A stretch of 41,797 nucleotides of DNA from a virus. Each line of letters begins with the position of its first letter. The stretch's first letter is position 1. Both the position numbers and the translations under genes were made by a program. A model generated the notes under the pieces. That model made no database searches. It had not been told where the DNA came from and saw only the letters and a list, made by a program, of their open reading frames with translations. Where the stretch lies: positions 1 through 41,797 of IMG/VR virus record IMGVR_UViG_3300013306_000028. One strand, given 5' to 3'. Below are positions 30,610-37,683 of this stretch, piece after piece.

Positions 30610-31065
30610 CTAATGGGTGGACTTCACGACCAGCTCGCCGCGCTTGCGCGCTCTCGCGTCTCGAGCACGGCGCACATTGTCTGCTTGGTGCTTCTGGTAT
30701 TGATCCTTCTGGCACGCCCGACAGTAACGGACGCCATCGGGTGCGAACCGGGAGTTGTCCGGAGTGTACGCATGACCATTGCGACAGTATGGGAGTTTGT
30801 ACAGAGCGCGGGTGCCATGACGCCACTTGTCTGCTTCGTTCTCCAGCTTCGTACCGTACGCCAGGTTTGATGCGTGGGCGTTAGTGGGATCACCATCGAG
30901 GTGTCGGATGTCCAGCCCTTCAGGACGCGGCCCAAGGAAAGCGAGGGCAACCGCTACGTGTACCTTGACCGTGGTCTGCTTCTCACGCCCGTGGCTCGGA
31001 CCGAAGTGAAGATAGCCGCCGCGGTGCGAGTCTTCTATCTCAATTGTCCCATCGACCACCGACAC
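30610..31065 (-). CDS. HNH homing-type endonuclease (HNH_3)
   Basis: 151 residues from GTG 31065, immediately after the TAA of the upstream gene. N-terminal strand GGYLHFGPSHGREKQ, then VKVHVAVALAFLGPRPEG, IRHLDGDPTNAHASNLAYGT (the HNH core with N and H residues), and a C-terminal zinc finger CRNGHAYTPDN...CRACQ. Basic tail. Such genes are mobile, and this one sits directly in the packaging region between two other genes. Confidence 0.85.
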   Translation of the reverse strand: MSVVDGTIEIEDSHRGGYLHFGPSHGREKQTTVKVHVAVALAFLGPRPEGLDIRHLDGDPTNAHASNLAYGTKLENEADKWRHGTRALYKLPYCRNGHAYTPDNSRFAPDGVRYCRACQKDQYQKHQADNVRRARDARARKRGELVVKSTH

Positions 31066-31587
31066 TTATGGCTTGTCGGTCCACCCTCGTCGGACAAAGA
31101 TCTTGGCAAGGCTGCCTGGCCAAACCGAACCAGTTGGGCGGTCGTCGCGGAACAGGTTGATACCTGCAGCGCTGTATGAGGCATCGGCTATCTGACTGCA
31201 AATCCATGTACTTTGGTCGCTCAACTTGGCTTCGATCCATTTGGGTGTGCGTGTGCGGAAGATGTGGGCTATCCCAATCCATGCGTCAGTCCAGAACCCG
31301 TAAGGTTTGCCGACTTGGTCGAGGTTGAACCCTTTGATCGCCAACTGTTGCGTTGGCGTGAGGTCGAAGTCGGACCATACTGCATCGGGGAAGTCACCCC
31401 TCTGCATGATCATGACTCCGGAGCCTTCAGCGCTTACTACAGCGTCGTTGATTAGGTGTCCTCTGGTGTCGTACACGTCGCCGACGAAGACGACGTTGTG
31501 TGACCAGTGGGAGTTGGTGACGACACGGATGACGAAGGGCCAGAACCCGTTGGAGTGAACCAATCCGATTTGGCCAACATCCGACAT
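31066..31587 (-). CDS. Permuted NlpC/P60-like (YiiX/LRAT-type) protein
   Basis: 173 residues from ATG 31587 with AGGAG upstream. The His comes first (VTNSHWSHNVVFVGD) and the Cys later (STWICSQIADASYSAAGINL), the reverse of normal NlpC/P60, as in permuted papain-like folds. Members cut peptide or acyl bonds in envelope components. It has no signal peptide and no lysis neighbour; its substrate is unknown. A strong hairpin at 31608-31643 precedes it. Confidence 0.7.
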   Translation of the reverse strand: MSDVGQIGLVHSNGFWPFVIRVVTNSHWSHNVVFVGDVYDTRGHLINDAVVSAEGSGVMIMQRGDFPDAVWSDFDLTPTQQLAIKGFNLDQVGKPYGFWTDAWIGIAHIFRTRTPKWIEAKLSDQSTWICSQIADASYSAAGINLFRDDRPTGSVWPGSLAKIFVRRGWTDKP

Positions 31588-31607
31588 GTGGTCAGCTCCT
31601 CGTTAAC

Positions 31608-31643
31608 GACGAAAGCGCCACCCGTCATGGGCAGCGCTTCGTC
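31608..31643 (-). terminator. Strong hairpin between small genes and the NlpC-like gene
   Basis: GACGAAGCGC-TGCCC and GGGTG-GCGCTTTCGTC pair over about 15 positions around a 4-5 base loop. No U-run follows, so it may be a terminator, an RNA processing site or a message-stabilising hairpin. Confidence 0.5.
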
Positions 31644-31651
31644 TTAGTTGG

Positions 31652-31843
31652 TCAGCAGGTGGGTTCGAGGTGGTGTTCTTGACCGTCGTCTAGGGAGGCC
31701 AAGAATTCTTCTGCCGTGTTGTAGGTGGTGACCCCGTTGAGTCGGTCTTGGAGTCGGTTGGCTTCACGGATGATGATGCGTTCAACGGTCATCTTTTGGA
31801 TTGCGAGCGCTTCAGCTATCTCGTCTGGCGTTCTCGTTTGCAT
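31652..31843 (-). CDS. 63-residue hypothetical protein
   Basis: ATG 31843 has AAGGAGG with good spacing. Helical start QTRTPDEIAEALAIQKMTVE then REANRLQDRLNGVTTYNTAE; ends HHLEPTC. Looks like a small helical, perhaps DNA-associated, protein. Overlaps the previous gene by 32 bases. Confidence 0.65.
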   Translation of the reverse strand: MQTRTPDEIAEALAIQKMTVERIIIREANRLQDRLNGVTTYNTAEEFLASLDDGQEHHLEPTC

Positions 31844-31985
31844 CGGTCGCCTCCTTCGCGAACACGCTTGGGTGTGTGAGTAGCCGGATGAGTGCGGGGA
31901 GTACACGTGGTGGGTGTGACTCGAGCAAAGGCCAGTACCGTTTGTCGGTGGTGATGCGTCCCCATCCGTGCCAGGGGTCGATCAT
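31812..31985 (-). CDS. 57-residue hypothetical protein
   Basis: ATG 31985 overlaps the upstream TGA as ATGA, which decides the start (a longer frame to 32057 is unnecessary). Trp-rich start MIDPWHGWGRITTDKRYWPL; helical end LTHPSVFAKEATDANENARR. Unknown function. Confidence 0.55.
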   Translation of the reverse strand: MIDPWHGWGRITTDKRYWPLLESHPPRVLPALIRLLTHPSVFAKEATDANENARRDS

Positions 31986-32137
31986 GGGCGTTTCACTTTC
32001 ACTGGTTTCGGCAACCACACAACACCTGCCGCAGCAGCACGATCCTTGTCCGCGCACTCAAGAGCAAGCGAGGGCACAACCCATGCCTGACCACACAGAG
32101 CACAGTGAAAGCGATCTAAAGGGTCGATGTCGTGCAT
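31982..32137 (-). CDS. 51-residue zinc-binding-like protein
   Basis: ATG 32137 with GAGG upstream. FHCALCGQAWVVPSLALECA gives CxxC plus a third Cys, like a small zinc ribbon; the C-terminus is basic (PKPVKVKRP). Stop TGA overlaps the next ATG. Such proteins are frequent in actinophage early regions. Confidence 0.65.
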   Translation of the reverse strand: MHDIDPLDRFHCALCGQAWVVPSLALECADKDRAAAAGVVWLPKPVKVKRP

Positions 32138-32202
32138 GGTGCCTCGGATCTAATGAGCGCTATACCGTCCATAACAGGCTGTAATGGCACGTATAGCTGC
32201 CA

Positions 32203-32469
32203 TTACCCGTCTTCGTCGGTGTCTTCGTCCCAGATGGCGTACGCAATTGCTGGTGCGTTCTCCGCTTTGTGCAGCTCGAGCGCATCGTTGAGCAGCCCTG
32301 TGGTCACGTGTGGGAACTGGCCGTCAGCCTCGATCAGCACAGGTTCGCTGGCCGTCATCGTTTCAGGGTCAACCGCGACGGCGTATGTGACCCAAGCAAC
32401 TACGGGCCAGTGTTCACCGAAGATGTCGTCTACACGTTTCTGGATGTGTTTCTCGAGTCGGTCAGTCAT
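32203..32469 (-). CDS. Hypothetical acidic protein
   Basis: 88 residues from ATG 32469 with GGAG upstream. Begins MTDRLEKHIQKRVDDIFGEH, has a central beta-rich block VVAWVTYAVAVDPETMTASE and ends in a strongly acidic WDEDTDEDG tail. Overlaps the upstream gene by 8 bases. Unknown function. Confidence 0.7.
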   Translation of the reverse strand: MTDRLEKHIQKRVDDIFGEHWPVVAWVTYAVAVDPETMTASEPVLIEADGQFPHVTTGLLNDALELHKAENAPAIAYAIWDEDTDEDG

Positions 32470-32725
32470 GGGCGCCCGACTCCAACTTCACGTCCAGCAG
32501 GTGGCGTTCATCAATGACCGTCAGCGCTGTCGTGCTGAGCGCATCCTGCGACACAGCGAAATGATGTCCGCACATCAGCAGATGCGACAGTTCGTCGCCT
32601 ACATGGAAGAACACTTTCACGTATGCGCGTGCACCACACTTACGGAAATCGCAACGGTCAGCGTGGGTGAGTACCGGGTTCGCCGGCTTCACAATGTCCA
32701 ACGCCCATCACCGTTTCGTGTCCAT
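32462..32725 (-). pseudogene. DUF7455-like zinc-binding gene interrupted by TGA
   Basis: The downstream part (32462-32701, 79 residues from TTG) has the family pattern DRCDFRKCGARAYVKVFF...LMCGHHF. Upstream in the same frame ATG 32725 with an AAGGGG ribosome site starts M-D-T-K-R and then meets TGA, followed by W-A-L and the rest. A single-base change would restore an 87-codon gene. Translation may restart at the TTG or at GTG 32692. Either a recent nonsense mutation, a sequencing error, or a 5-codon leader that couples translation. Confidence 0.65.
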
Positions 32726-32735
32726 GATGTGCCCC

Positions 32736-32927
32736 TTAGAAGTCGTCTTCGTACATGCCGTGCTTGTGTTGGTATCGTGCCAACCGTCGCAACGCACGTT
32801 TCGCCTTGGCACTCACGGACCAATGCCGCATGTCAATGAAGTAGTCGCGCCCATGAAACGTGATCACACGTGCTATCGGGTCAGCGAAGGGAAGGTCACC
32901 GAAACGCGGGAACTCATACTCAGCCAT
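32736..32927 (-). CDS. 63-residue basic hypothetical protein
   Basis: ATG 32927 inside the end of the upstream gene (8-base overlap). AEYEFPRFGDLPFADPIARV, a short beta block ITFHGRDYFIDMRHW, then a basic helix SVSAKAKRALRRLARYQHKH. Weak ribosome site, so coupled translation is likely. Unknown function; possible nucleic-acid binding. Confidence 0.6.
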   Translation of the reverse strand: MAEYEFPRFGDLPFADPIARVITFHGRDYFIDMRHWSVSAKAKRALRRLARYQHKHGMYEDDF

Positions 32928-33204
32928 GGCGTCTGGTTGATCCGTGTCCAGATCGCTCCGACTTGATCTCCCAGAACGTGAACGGATAGAGGTCGCTGTG
33001 CTGCACCGCTCCAGGCTTGCCCGATTCGATGGCACGACCAGTGAGGATGTCTGAGCAATCCCATGCGGTCGGTCGACTGCCGCCGTAGGCCAGGCCCGCG
33101 CCGCATGTGCATCGAGCCGACTGGCTGTAGGTCAGATCCTTGTCCTTCAGCGGCTTCGGCTTTTCTGTCCGCTTCTTGCGGAACCTATCGCGCCAGTCGA
33201 CCAT
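32920..33204 (-). CDS. Hypothetical protein with Cys motif
   Basis: 94 residues from ATG 33204 with GGAG upstream. Basic start VDWRDRFRKKRTEKPKPLKD, then SARCTCGAGLAYGG and TAWDCSDIL, a Cys-rich centre, and EIKSERSGHGSTRR at the end. This pattern is common in actinophage early proteins. Function unknown. Confidence 0.65.
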   Translation of the reverse strand: MVDWRDRFRKKRTEKPKPLKDKDLTYSQSARCTCGAGLAYGGSRPTAWDCSDILTGRAIESGKPGAVQHSDLYPFTFWEIKSERSGHGSTRRHG

Positions 33205-33343
33205 CGTCTTCTCCATGCTCCACAATGAGACCCAAGATGCGGGCTGCTGGGTCGTCCTCAAGGCGCGGCGATTGGTACGCTGCTCCCGCGAACAGGTCTT
33301 CAAGTGCGATCGCCGGGAGTCGCTGCTGCTTGTCCTCAGGCAT
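33185..33343 (-). CDS. 52-residue acidic hypothetical protein
   Basis: ATG 33343 overlaps the upstream TAA as TAATG. PEDKQQRLPAIALEDLFAGA, then ARILGLIVEHGEDDGRLAR: helical and acidic. Overlaps the next gene by 20 bases. Unknown function. Confidence 0.6.
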   Translation of the reverse strand: MPEDKQQRLPAIALEDLFAGAAYQSPRLEDDPAARILGLIVEHGEDDGRLAR

Positions 33344-33558
33344 TAGCCGCCCATTTCCTCAACCTGTGGCGAGTTCGTTTCAACCCACGCCCACGCCGTC
33401 TCACGCTGCTCAGGTGTGATCTGATCCCCGCACCACACCAGTGCACGCAAAAGAATCCGCGACACATCAACAGGAACCACCGGGGTAGGTGTGACATGTG
33501 CGTGAGGTGTCGTGTACGGGTGATGACAGACACTACAGATCGGTTCACGCTGGACCAT
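33343..33558 (-). CDS. 71-residue hypothetical protein with CxxCH
   Basis: ATG 33558 lies within the end of the upstream membrane-peptide gene. Begins MVQREPICSVCHHPYTTPHA; the CxxC-x-H pattern suggests a metal site. Helical C-terminus (SRILLRALVWCGDQITPEQR). Unknown function. Confidence 0.6.
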   Translation of the reverse strand: MVQREPICSVCHHPYTTPHAHVTPTPVVPVDVSRILLRALVWCGDQITPEQRETAWAWVETNSPQVEEMGG

Positions 33559-33664
33559 TTGTGCACCGTCCCGTCAACCGTCTACGAACAGGACGCATGT
33601 AACAGAACACCCCTGCGAGTGCTGCAAGGATGCCAACCGATGAGCCGTACACGAAATGACGCAT
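33545..33664 (-). CDS. 39-residue single-pass membrane peptide
   Basis: ATG 33664 has a near-ideal ribosome site (AAAGGAG). One hydrophobic segment (VYGSSVGILAALAGVFCYM) and a basic tail (RPVRRRLTGR) predict an N-out or N-in single helix with a cytoplasmic positive end. Overlaps the next gene by 14 bases. Unknown role; small phage membrane peptides can act in exclusion or lysis timing. Confidence 0.6.
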   Translation of the reverse strand: MRHFVYGSSVGILAALAGVFCYMRPVRRRLTGRCTNGPA

Positions 33665-33786
33665 GGTGGCTCCTTTGCCAGCCGAAAATGTGGGGTGAGG
33701 CTCGTCAACCGTCCGGAATCCTGCCCCACCCCATGAGGACCAACCCTGGACTCAACGAGCGGAACTGGTCATGATGTGCCGTGCGC
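33665..33786. other. Gene-free gap with a GTGGGG/CCCCAC dyad
   Basis: About 120 bases without a credible gene between the membrane peptide and the tRNA-like element. TGTGGGGTGAGG and CCTGCCCCACCCC could pair across the middle, a possible weak terminator. Confidence 0.3.
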
Positions 33787-33857
33787 AAGCGGGGGCAGGA
33801 TTTGAACCTGCAACTCCGGGTAAACCACGGCGGGCTACCAACTTCCCCCACCCCGCC
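33787..33857 (-). tRNA. Degenerate tRNA (shortened anticodon arm)
   Basis: Acceptor GGCGGGG pairs with CCCCGCT (one G-U); the D-loop has the normal AAGTTGGTA; the T-arm GCAGG-TTCAAAT-CCTGC is perfect. Between D and T arms only 20 bases remain. The anticodon arm (CCGTGGTTTACCCGG) is 15 bases instead of 17, with a mismatch and a 5-base loop, so the anticodon cannot be assigned. A 2-3 base deletion in the anticodon loop is the simplest explanation. CCA is not encoded. Confidence 0.6.
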
Positions 33858-34119
33858 CACACACGCGCTATTCAGTTATCGGCGGCAATCGGCGCCGCAT
33901 CACTCGCCATCGACCGAAGCCGTGACGAGGAGTGTTAGACCCACAGTTCTACTTGAACTCAGATAGAACGTGGGGCCTTACAAAGATCCGGATGCAAGCA
34001 CTCGCAGCGCGATATAGAGGCTCGGATGGCCCACGATTGTTGTTGTCGCTGGTGTGCATACGGAAGTATGTAGGTGGTGCAGGGCTGGCCGTTGTCGCCA
34101 AACACCCTGCACCACCAGA
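33858..34119. other. Gene-poor region with two hairpins
   Basis: About 260 bases without a convincing gene. ACCCAC-A-GTTCTA and TAGAAC-GTGGGG pair at 33939-33975 (11 pairs, one bulge). A perfect 12-bp inverted repeat, GGTGGTGCAGGG (34073-34084) and CCCTGCACCACC (34105-34116), follows the metallophosphoesterase stop and probably ends the early operon. CATAC-GGAA-GTATG lies at about 34058-34071. No U-run. Confidence 0.5.
34073..34116 (-). terminator. 12-bp inverted repeat after the metallophosphoesterase gene
   Basis: Perfect 12-bp stem with a 20-base loop starting 4 bases after the gene stop. The 3' side is followed by CTACATACTTCC rather than a T-run, so it is a U-less or weak terminator, as is common in actinobacteria. 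Confidence 0.5.
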
Positions 34120-35250
34120 TCAGAGAATCGTCAACGAAGACAGGTCGAAACCGTCGTCGTTGATTTGGAACACAAGCAGACCAGGATCAGAGTCATCACC
34201 AGACTTGTTCCGATACCAGTCAGACCCGTTGTCGAGTGTGGGTGCTTGAAGCCACCACTTCGACTTACCTGTCCGCTGCGACCTGCCAGTGGGCAGTACT
34301 CGCAGGTGGTGGTAGTGGCCGGACAAGAACACTTCAGCGTTCGCAAGCGCCTGAGCGCCATGCTGCTGACCCGCCCACCACTTCGGCATCTGATCAACCG
34401 CCGACTGGTGCCCGTGATGAACACCAAGCTTCGTCCCACGCACATCGACCGTTACTGATTCATCCCAATCACCAGGGCGATGGAACGTAACCGGCAGATT
34501 CAGCAGTTCAGCCTCATGCTTCAGGCGTGACTGAATGGTGAGTCCCCAATCATCCGAGGGCCGACCAAGCGACTGCTTAGACGAACGCCACGCGCCATGA
34601 TTCGACGGAACAGCCACCGCATCGACCGGACCATACTTGGCCAGCAGGGCGAGCGTCTTCCACATCTCCACCGCAGACAAATCAATCTGCTGCGGCAAGC
34701 TGAGGTCGTTGGTGAACATCTGCGAGGCGACGTTCTCGAAACCCTCAATGGCGTCACCAACATCCACGAACACAAAATCGTGCAATTTGTTCGCCTTGAT
34801 GTGAGCCTCAAGTGCGGCACGTTTCAGTGCAAGACGGGCCACCAGTTCCGGCGTCCCACCTCGAGCACCAACCTTGCCAACCTGTGTGTCCGCCCACGCC
34901 ACAACCAGTGTGGAATCAGCGACCATACGCGGAAACGGTTTGACCTTCGTCCTACGCACCTCGGCATACAGGGCTGGCAGGTCGATGTGGTCACGCTTCG
35001 ACTGCACCCCAAAAAAGTATGAGGTCAGCCATTGGCCGTCAGGGCGTTCTTTCTTCCACTGCGACACCTTGCCAACGATTTCAACCACGTCAGGGTCGTA
35101 ATCGAACTTACGCAAGATCTCCGAGAAGTCAGTCAGCGGGGCGCCCACGATAGGGCCGGTAACAATCTCACCCCGTTCACCATCAAACGTGGAGTGTGCC
35201 TGCCATTCGCGCGGAACATCCTGGTTCCCCAACACGTCAGCGAACGTCAC
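34120..35250 (-). CDS. Calcineurin-like metallophosphoesterase
   Basis: 376 residues from GTG 35250, which overlaps the previous gene by 14 bases. An N-terminal region of about 110 residues contains a small HTH-like part (DFSEILRKFDYDPDVVEIVG). The phosphoesterase motifs follow: LVVAWADTQVGK, FVDVGDAIEGFE, AVPSNHGAWR, LGVHHGHQS and FLSGHYHHLR, supplying the Asp, Asn and His ligands for two metals. Phage enzymes of this type are thought to act on DNA ends or nucleotides. It belongs to a leftward operon with its own sigma70-like promoter at 35540-35568. Confidence 0.88.
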   Translation of the reverse strand: MTFADVLGNQDVPREWQAHSTFDGERGEIVTGPIVGAPLTDFSEILRKFDYDPDVVEIVGKVSQWKKERPDGQWLTSYFFGVQSKRDHIDLPALYAEVRRTKVKPFPRMVADSTLVVAWADTQVGKVGARGGTPELVARLALKRAALEAHIKANKLHDFVFVDVGDAIEGFENVASQMFTNDLSLPQQIDLSAVEMWKTLALLAKYGPVDAVAVPSNHGAWRSSKQSLGRPSDDWGLTIQSRLKHEAELLNLPVTFHRPGDWDESVTVDVRGTKLGVHHGHQSAVDQMPKWWAGQQHGAQALANAEVFLSGHYHHLRVLPTGRSQRTGKSKWWLQAPTLDNGSDWYRNKSGDDSDPGLLVFQINDDGFDLSSLTIL

Positions 35251-35476
35251 AATTGCACCTGCCCGCCCGGTGTTTGTAAATCGCAGACACCTCGCGCGGG
35301 TAACCAAGCTCCTTCATTGCGTTCAGCAACATTTGGTGGCCAACGTTTTCGTCACCTGCCGCCTGGTCAAACTCGGTTCGGTCGGTTTCGGAGAGTTTGC
35401 TACGCCATACACCGACCGAACATTTGGGGCCGGGGATAGCGGATGCCTGTTTGGCTAAAACGTCCTTGAAAGTCAC
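35237..35476 (-). CDS. Small HTH-like protein upstream of the phosphoesterase
   Basis: 79 residues from GTG 35476 with AAGGAG upstream. PGPKCSVGVWRSKLSETDRT, then HQMLLNAMKELGYPREVSAI and a HRAGRCNC end. The pattern PGPxCxVG...HRxGxCxC recurs in a small actinophage family found next to phosphoesterases; the C-terminus resembles a HTH/metal hybrid. Likely a DNA-binding partner of the next gene. Confidence 0.75.
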   Translation of the reverse strand: MTFKDVLAKQASAIPGPKCSVGVWRSKLSETDRTEFDQAAGDENVGHQMLLNAMKELGYPREVSAIYKHRAGRCNCDVR

Positions 35477-35539
35477 GGGTGACTCCTTAAACGGAAGAGT
35501 CGACCTGAGTGTGAATACACTTCTAGCCGACTGGGATTG

Positions 35540-35568
35540 ATTCTACAGGATTGTGGTGCTTAATGCAA
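35540..35568 (-). promoter_or_regulatory. Sigma70-like promoter for the phosphoesterase operon
   Basis: On the minus strand TTGCAT (35563-35568) and TAGAAT (35540-35545) are separated by 17 bases, giving 4/6 and 5/6 consensus matches. The start near 35533 leaves about 57 bases before the GTG 35476. No operator of the CCATGTGG type is nearby. Confidence 0.65.
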
Positions 35569-35571
35569 CTC

Positions 35572-36303
35572 TCACACGTGTTTCGTGTCTAAATGTTTGC
35601 TGAGAATGTCTTCGAGTGTTTCGTCTGCCCCGATGGCTCCGATCATGCGCCCAAAGTTTTCGAACATGGGTTTCGGCCAATCCAGGGAGCAGGCGGTGCA
35701 TTCGAATGCAACAGTTTCCCCAGTCTGACGGTCTACCCGTTGCCAGAGTGCTGGTGTCGTAACCGATACCCCATCCTGCTTTTTGAGGTAGTTGCGGACA
35801 CCACAGTTCGGACAGGCGGCCAGGATTTCGATTCGTTTGGGTGGGTCGAAAAAGTCGGTCACCCGTTTGAACCACGACGAGACGAGCTGCAACGAGGTGT
35901 ACTCGCGGAAGTCGGTTACCACTTTCGGCGGCGTCCCATCTTCGGGCTGACCCAACACCCGCACCGACACGATCACCCGCTTCTCCTCCGACGTGACCTC
36001 AGCCCACGCTTTCACATAATCCTCAGCCTGCCCCAACGGTGTCGGCCTCTTGTCGACAGATGCGAGCGCTTCAGATGCTTGGACGGTGATTTCATCGAGG
36101 AGGTCGTAGGCGGCGGCGCTGAGTGGCAGTTTCCCGCCTTTCTGTGACCCACCGGATGATCCCATGCCTTCGAAGAACGCGGCCCGCAGTTGGGCGAGTA
36201 GCCCGTCTACGTTCACGTATTCGCGTCCACTGTCGCGGTCTACACCTACAGGGTGGGTTTCAGTCAGTTGGGAAACCATGTCACGAAATCCGAGGTCAGT
36301 CAC
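35572..36303 (-). CDS. Hypothetical phage protein with C-terminal zinc ribbon
   Basis: 243 residues from GTG 36303, forming a GTGA overlap with the upstream stop (the in-frame GTG at 36318 overlaps the ribosome site). Helical N-terminus (SQLTETHPVGVDRDSGREYV), GGKLPLSAAAYDLLDEITVQ, helical centre and a ribbon CPNCGVRNYL...CTACSLDW in the last 70 residues. Known to me as a conserved actinophage early protein (DUF7341-like) without a proven role. Confidence 0.75.
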   Translation of the reverse strand: MTDLGFRDMVSQLTETHPVGVDRDSGREYVNVDGLLAQLRAAFFEGMGSSGGSQKGGKLPLSAAAYDLLDEITVQASEALASVDKRPTPLGQAEDYVKAWAEVTSEEKRVIVSVRVLGQPEDGTPPKVVTDFREYTSLQLVSSWFKRVTDFFDPPKRIEILAACPNCGVRNYLKKQDGVSVTTPALWQRVDRQTGETVAFECTACSLDWPKPMFENFGRMIGAIGADETLEDILSKHLDTKHV

Positions 36304-36530
36304 CAGAGTTTCCTCCACTCCCGCTCGCTGACAACAGTTCGACCAATCAGGCTTTCACCCTTGTCGGTGTCACCGAAGAATTTCACGACCACAAGGTTGC
36401 TGCCACCGTGCCGCACGTATTGGCGACTCATGGTGAACGGCTTGACCCTGATGTCCCCGTCCAACGTCAGCGAATCGAGAAGCGCTTTCGAAGCGAGGCG
36501 TTCGCGTTCCACCACAACAATCCGTGCCAT
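36300..36530 (-). CDS. 76-residue hypothetical protein
   Basis: ATG 36530 with AAGGAAGG upstream, TAATG overlap. Beta-rich: ARIVVVERERLASKALLDSL, DIRVKPFTMSRQYVRHGGSN, LVVVKFFGDTDKGESLIGRT. Unknown function. Confidence 0.7.
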   Translation of the reverse strand: MARIVVVERERLASKALLDSLTLDGDIRVKPFTMSRQYVRHGGSNLVVVKFFGDTDKGESLIGRTVVSEREWRKLW

Positions 36531-36724
36531 TAGTTGCCTTCCTTGCCGTAGTTGAGTAGGCCCGCCAACAGCACGTCATCCTCCACGTAATACATGTAGT
36601 GGGTGACTGTCGTCAGATCGGTTGAGTTCTCAAGCAACTGTCCGAGTCGCAAATCGGGGTTGCGGTTCCAGATGCGGCGTATCTCACCCAAAATCAGGTC
36701 AATACGCTCAGGATTACGAGACAT
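36530..36724 (-). CDS. 64-residue conserved phage protein
   Basis: ATG 36724. RIDLILGEIRRIWNRNPDLR-LGQLLENS and MYYVEDDVLLAGLLNYGKEG fit a widespread short actinophage family (RxWxxxPDLRLGQLL ... YVEDDxL). The role is unknown, probably in early replication. Coupled to both neighbours. Confidence 0.75.
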   Translation of the reverse strand: MSRNPERIDLILGEIRRIWNRNPDLRLGQLLENSTDLTTVTHYMYYVEDDVLLAGLLNYGKEGN

Positions 36725-37020
36725 CAGTGTTCGCCCTTCTTGTCGCTAATGTGACCAACAATCGCGAATAGGTCTGACGCGATCCGGGCAGACCCGACAG
36801 TTCGTCCGGCGCGCCCATATGCGGCTCGATCTTCGGCGTATCTGCGAACCTTGTCGATCACGGCGAGCGCTTCAAGACGCGCAGCTTCAGTCGCCGCCCA
36901 ATCCAAACCGCCCACTCGCGATAGCTCGGATTCAAGCTCGGCAACCCGTTGTACTGGGTCGTTTGTGGTGCCCGCATAATCCGACACACCACCCTGACGC
37001 GGCGAACAACGATCAGACAT
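36724..37020 (-). CDS. Hypothetical helical protein
   Basis: 98 residues from ATG 37020, the TGATG junction of the intact methyltransferase frame (a GTG lies one codon upstream). Coiled-coil-prone segment VQRVAELESELSRVGGLDWA and EALAVIDKVRRYAEDRAAYG. Unknown function. Confidence 0.65.
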   Translation of the reverse strand: MSDRCSPRQGGVSDYAGTTNDPVQRVAELESELSRVGGLDWAATEAARLEALAVIDKVRRYAEDRAAYGRAGRTVGSARIASDLFAIVGHISDKKGEH

Positions 37021-37576
37021 CACGCAATCCCTTCCAAATCAAATGACTGCTGGGACAAACGCTTGGCAATAAGCTCGCAATACGCTTCGTCAATCTCGAC
37101 AACTTCTGCATCAACGCCACCGGTTTGCCATGAGGGTGTCCGACTAGGTAGTTCTGCTTCCCGCCATCAGTCGTCAGAACCGACGAGTCCTTAGACGTTC
37201 GCTGCGGCCATCTGCCAACAAGGAAGATCAACTCGGTGTCAAGCCGGAACCCTGTAACCGAACCCACCACGCCCGCATCGACGGGCTTGCGCCACACCAA
37301 CGTCTGTCTGGTCTCGGGAAACGCTGCGCGCCACGATCCAAAGACCGCTCCCGGCCTATCGCCCCAGAGGGCCAGTGCGGCGTCACGTACCGCCGTGTCT
37401 TGATCGTTGATGATCCCGGCGTGAGCTTTGGACTTGGCCTTCCTATTCTCCGACTTACGCCACGCGATCCCGTATGGAGGGTCGGTCACGAGCACATCGG
37501 CGGCAAGCCATTCGGTCACCTCGAGGCAGTCGGCGTGATACAGGGTGACCAGGTCGTCTTCGTAATACGGGCGCAT
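37013..37576 (-). pseudogene. DNA methyltransferase lacking the AdoMet motif (deleted, frameshifted)
   Basis: ATG 37576. Motif IV is intact (VLVTDPPYGIAW, residues about 28-39) and the region through GHPHGKPVALMQKL fits N4/N6 methyltransferases. There the expected 30-40 residues with DPFAGSGTT (AdoMet-binding motif I) are missing. The next bases in another frame read VVEIDEAYCELIAKRLSQQS and end in a TGA at 37020-37022 that forms a TGATG junction with the next ATG. The current frame instead gives a meaningless tail to TGA 37013. An internal deletion of roughly 100 bases explains both. Confidence 0.8.
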
Positions 37577-37683
37577 CAGTCAACCTCGATTACGCCGACA
37601 ACACCCTGCGACCAATCCAAAGCAGCCCGAAAATCATCAGCCCACTCCGAATCCACCGTCACCTCAAACGTGCGCGTGGTCAT
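37576..37683 (-). CDS. 35-residue hypothetical protein
   Basis: ATG 37683 with GGGGAGG upstream; TGA overlaps the methyltransferase ATG. TTRTFEVTVDSEWADDFRAA, then WSQGVVGVIEVD. Small alpha/beta-looking product; ribosome site and coupling support translation. Confidence 0.6.
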   Translation of the reverse strand: MTTRTFEVTVDSEWADDFRAALDWSQGVVGVIEVD

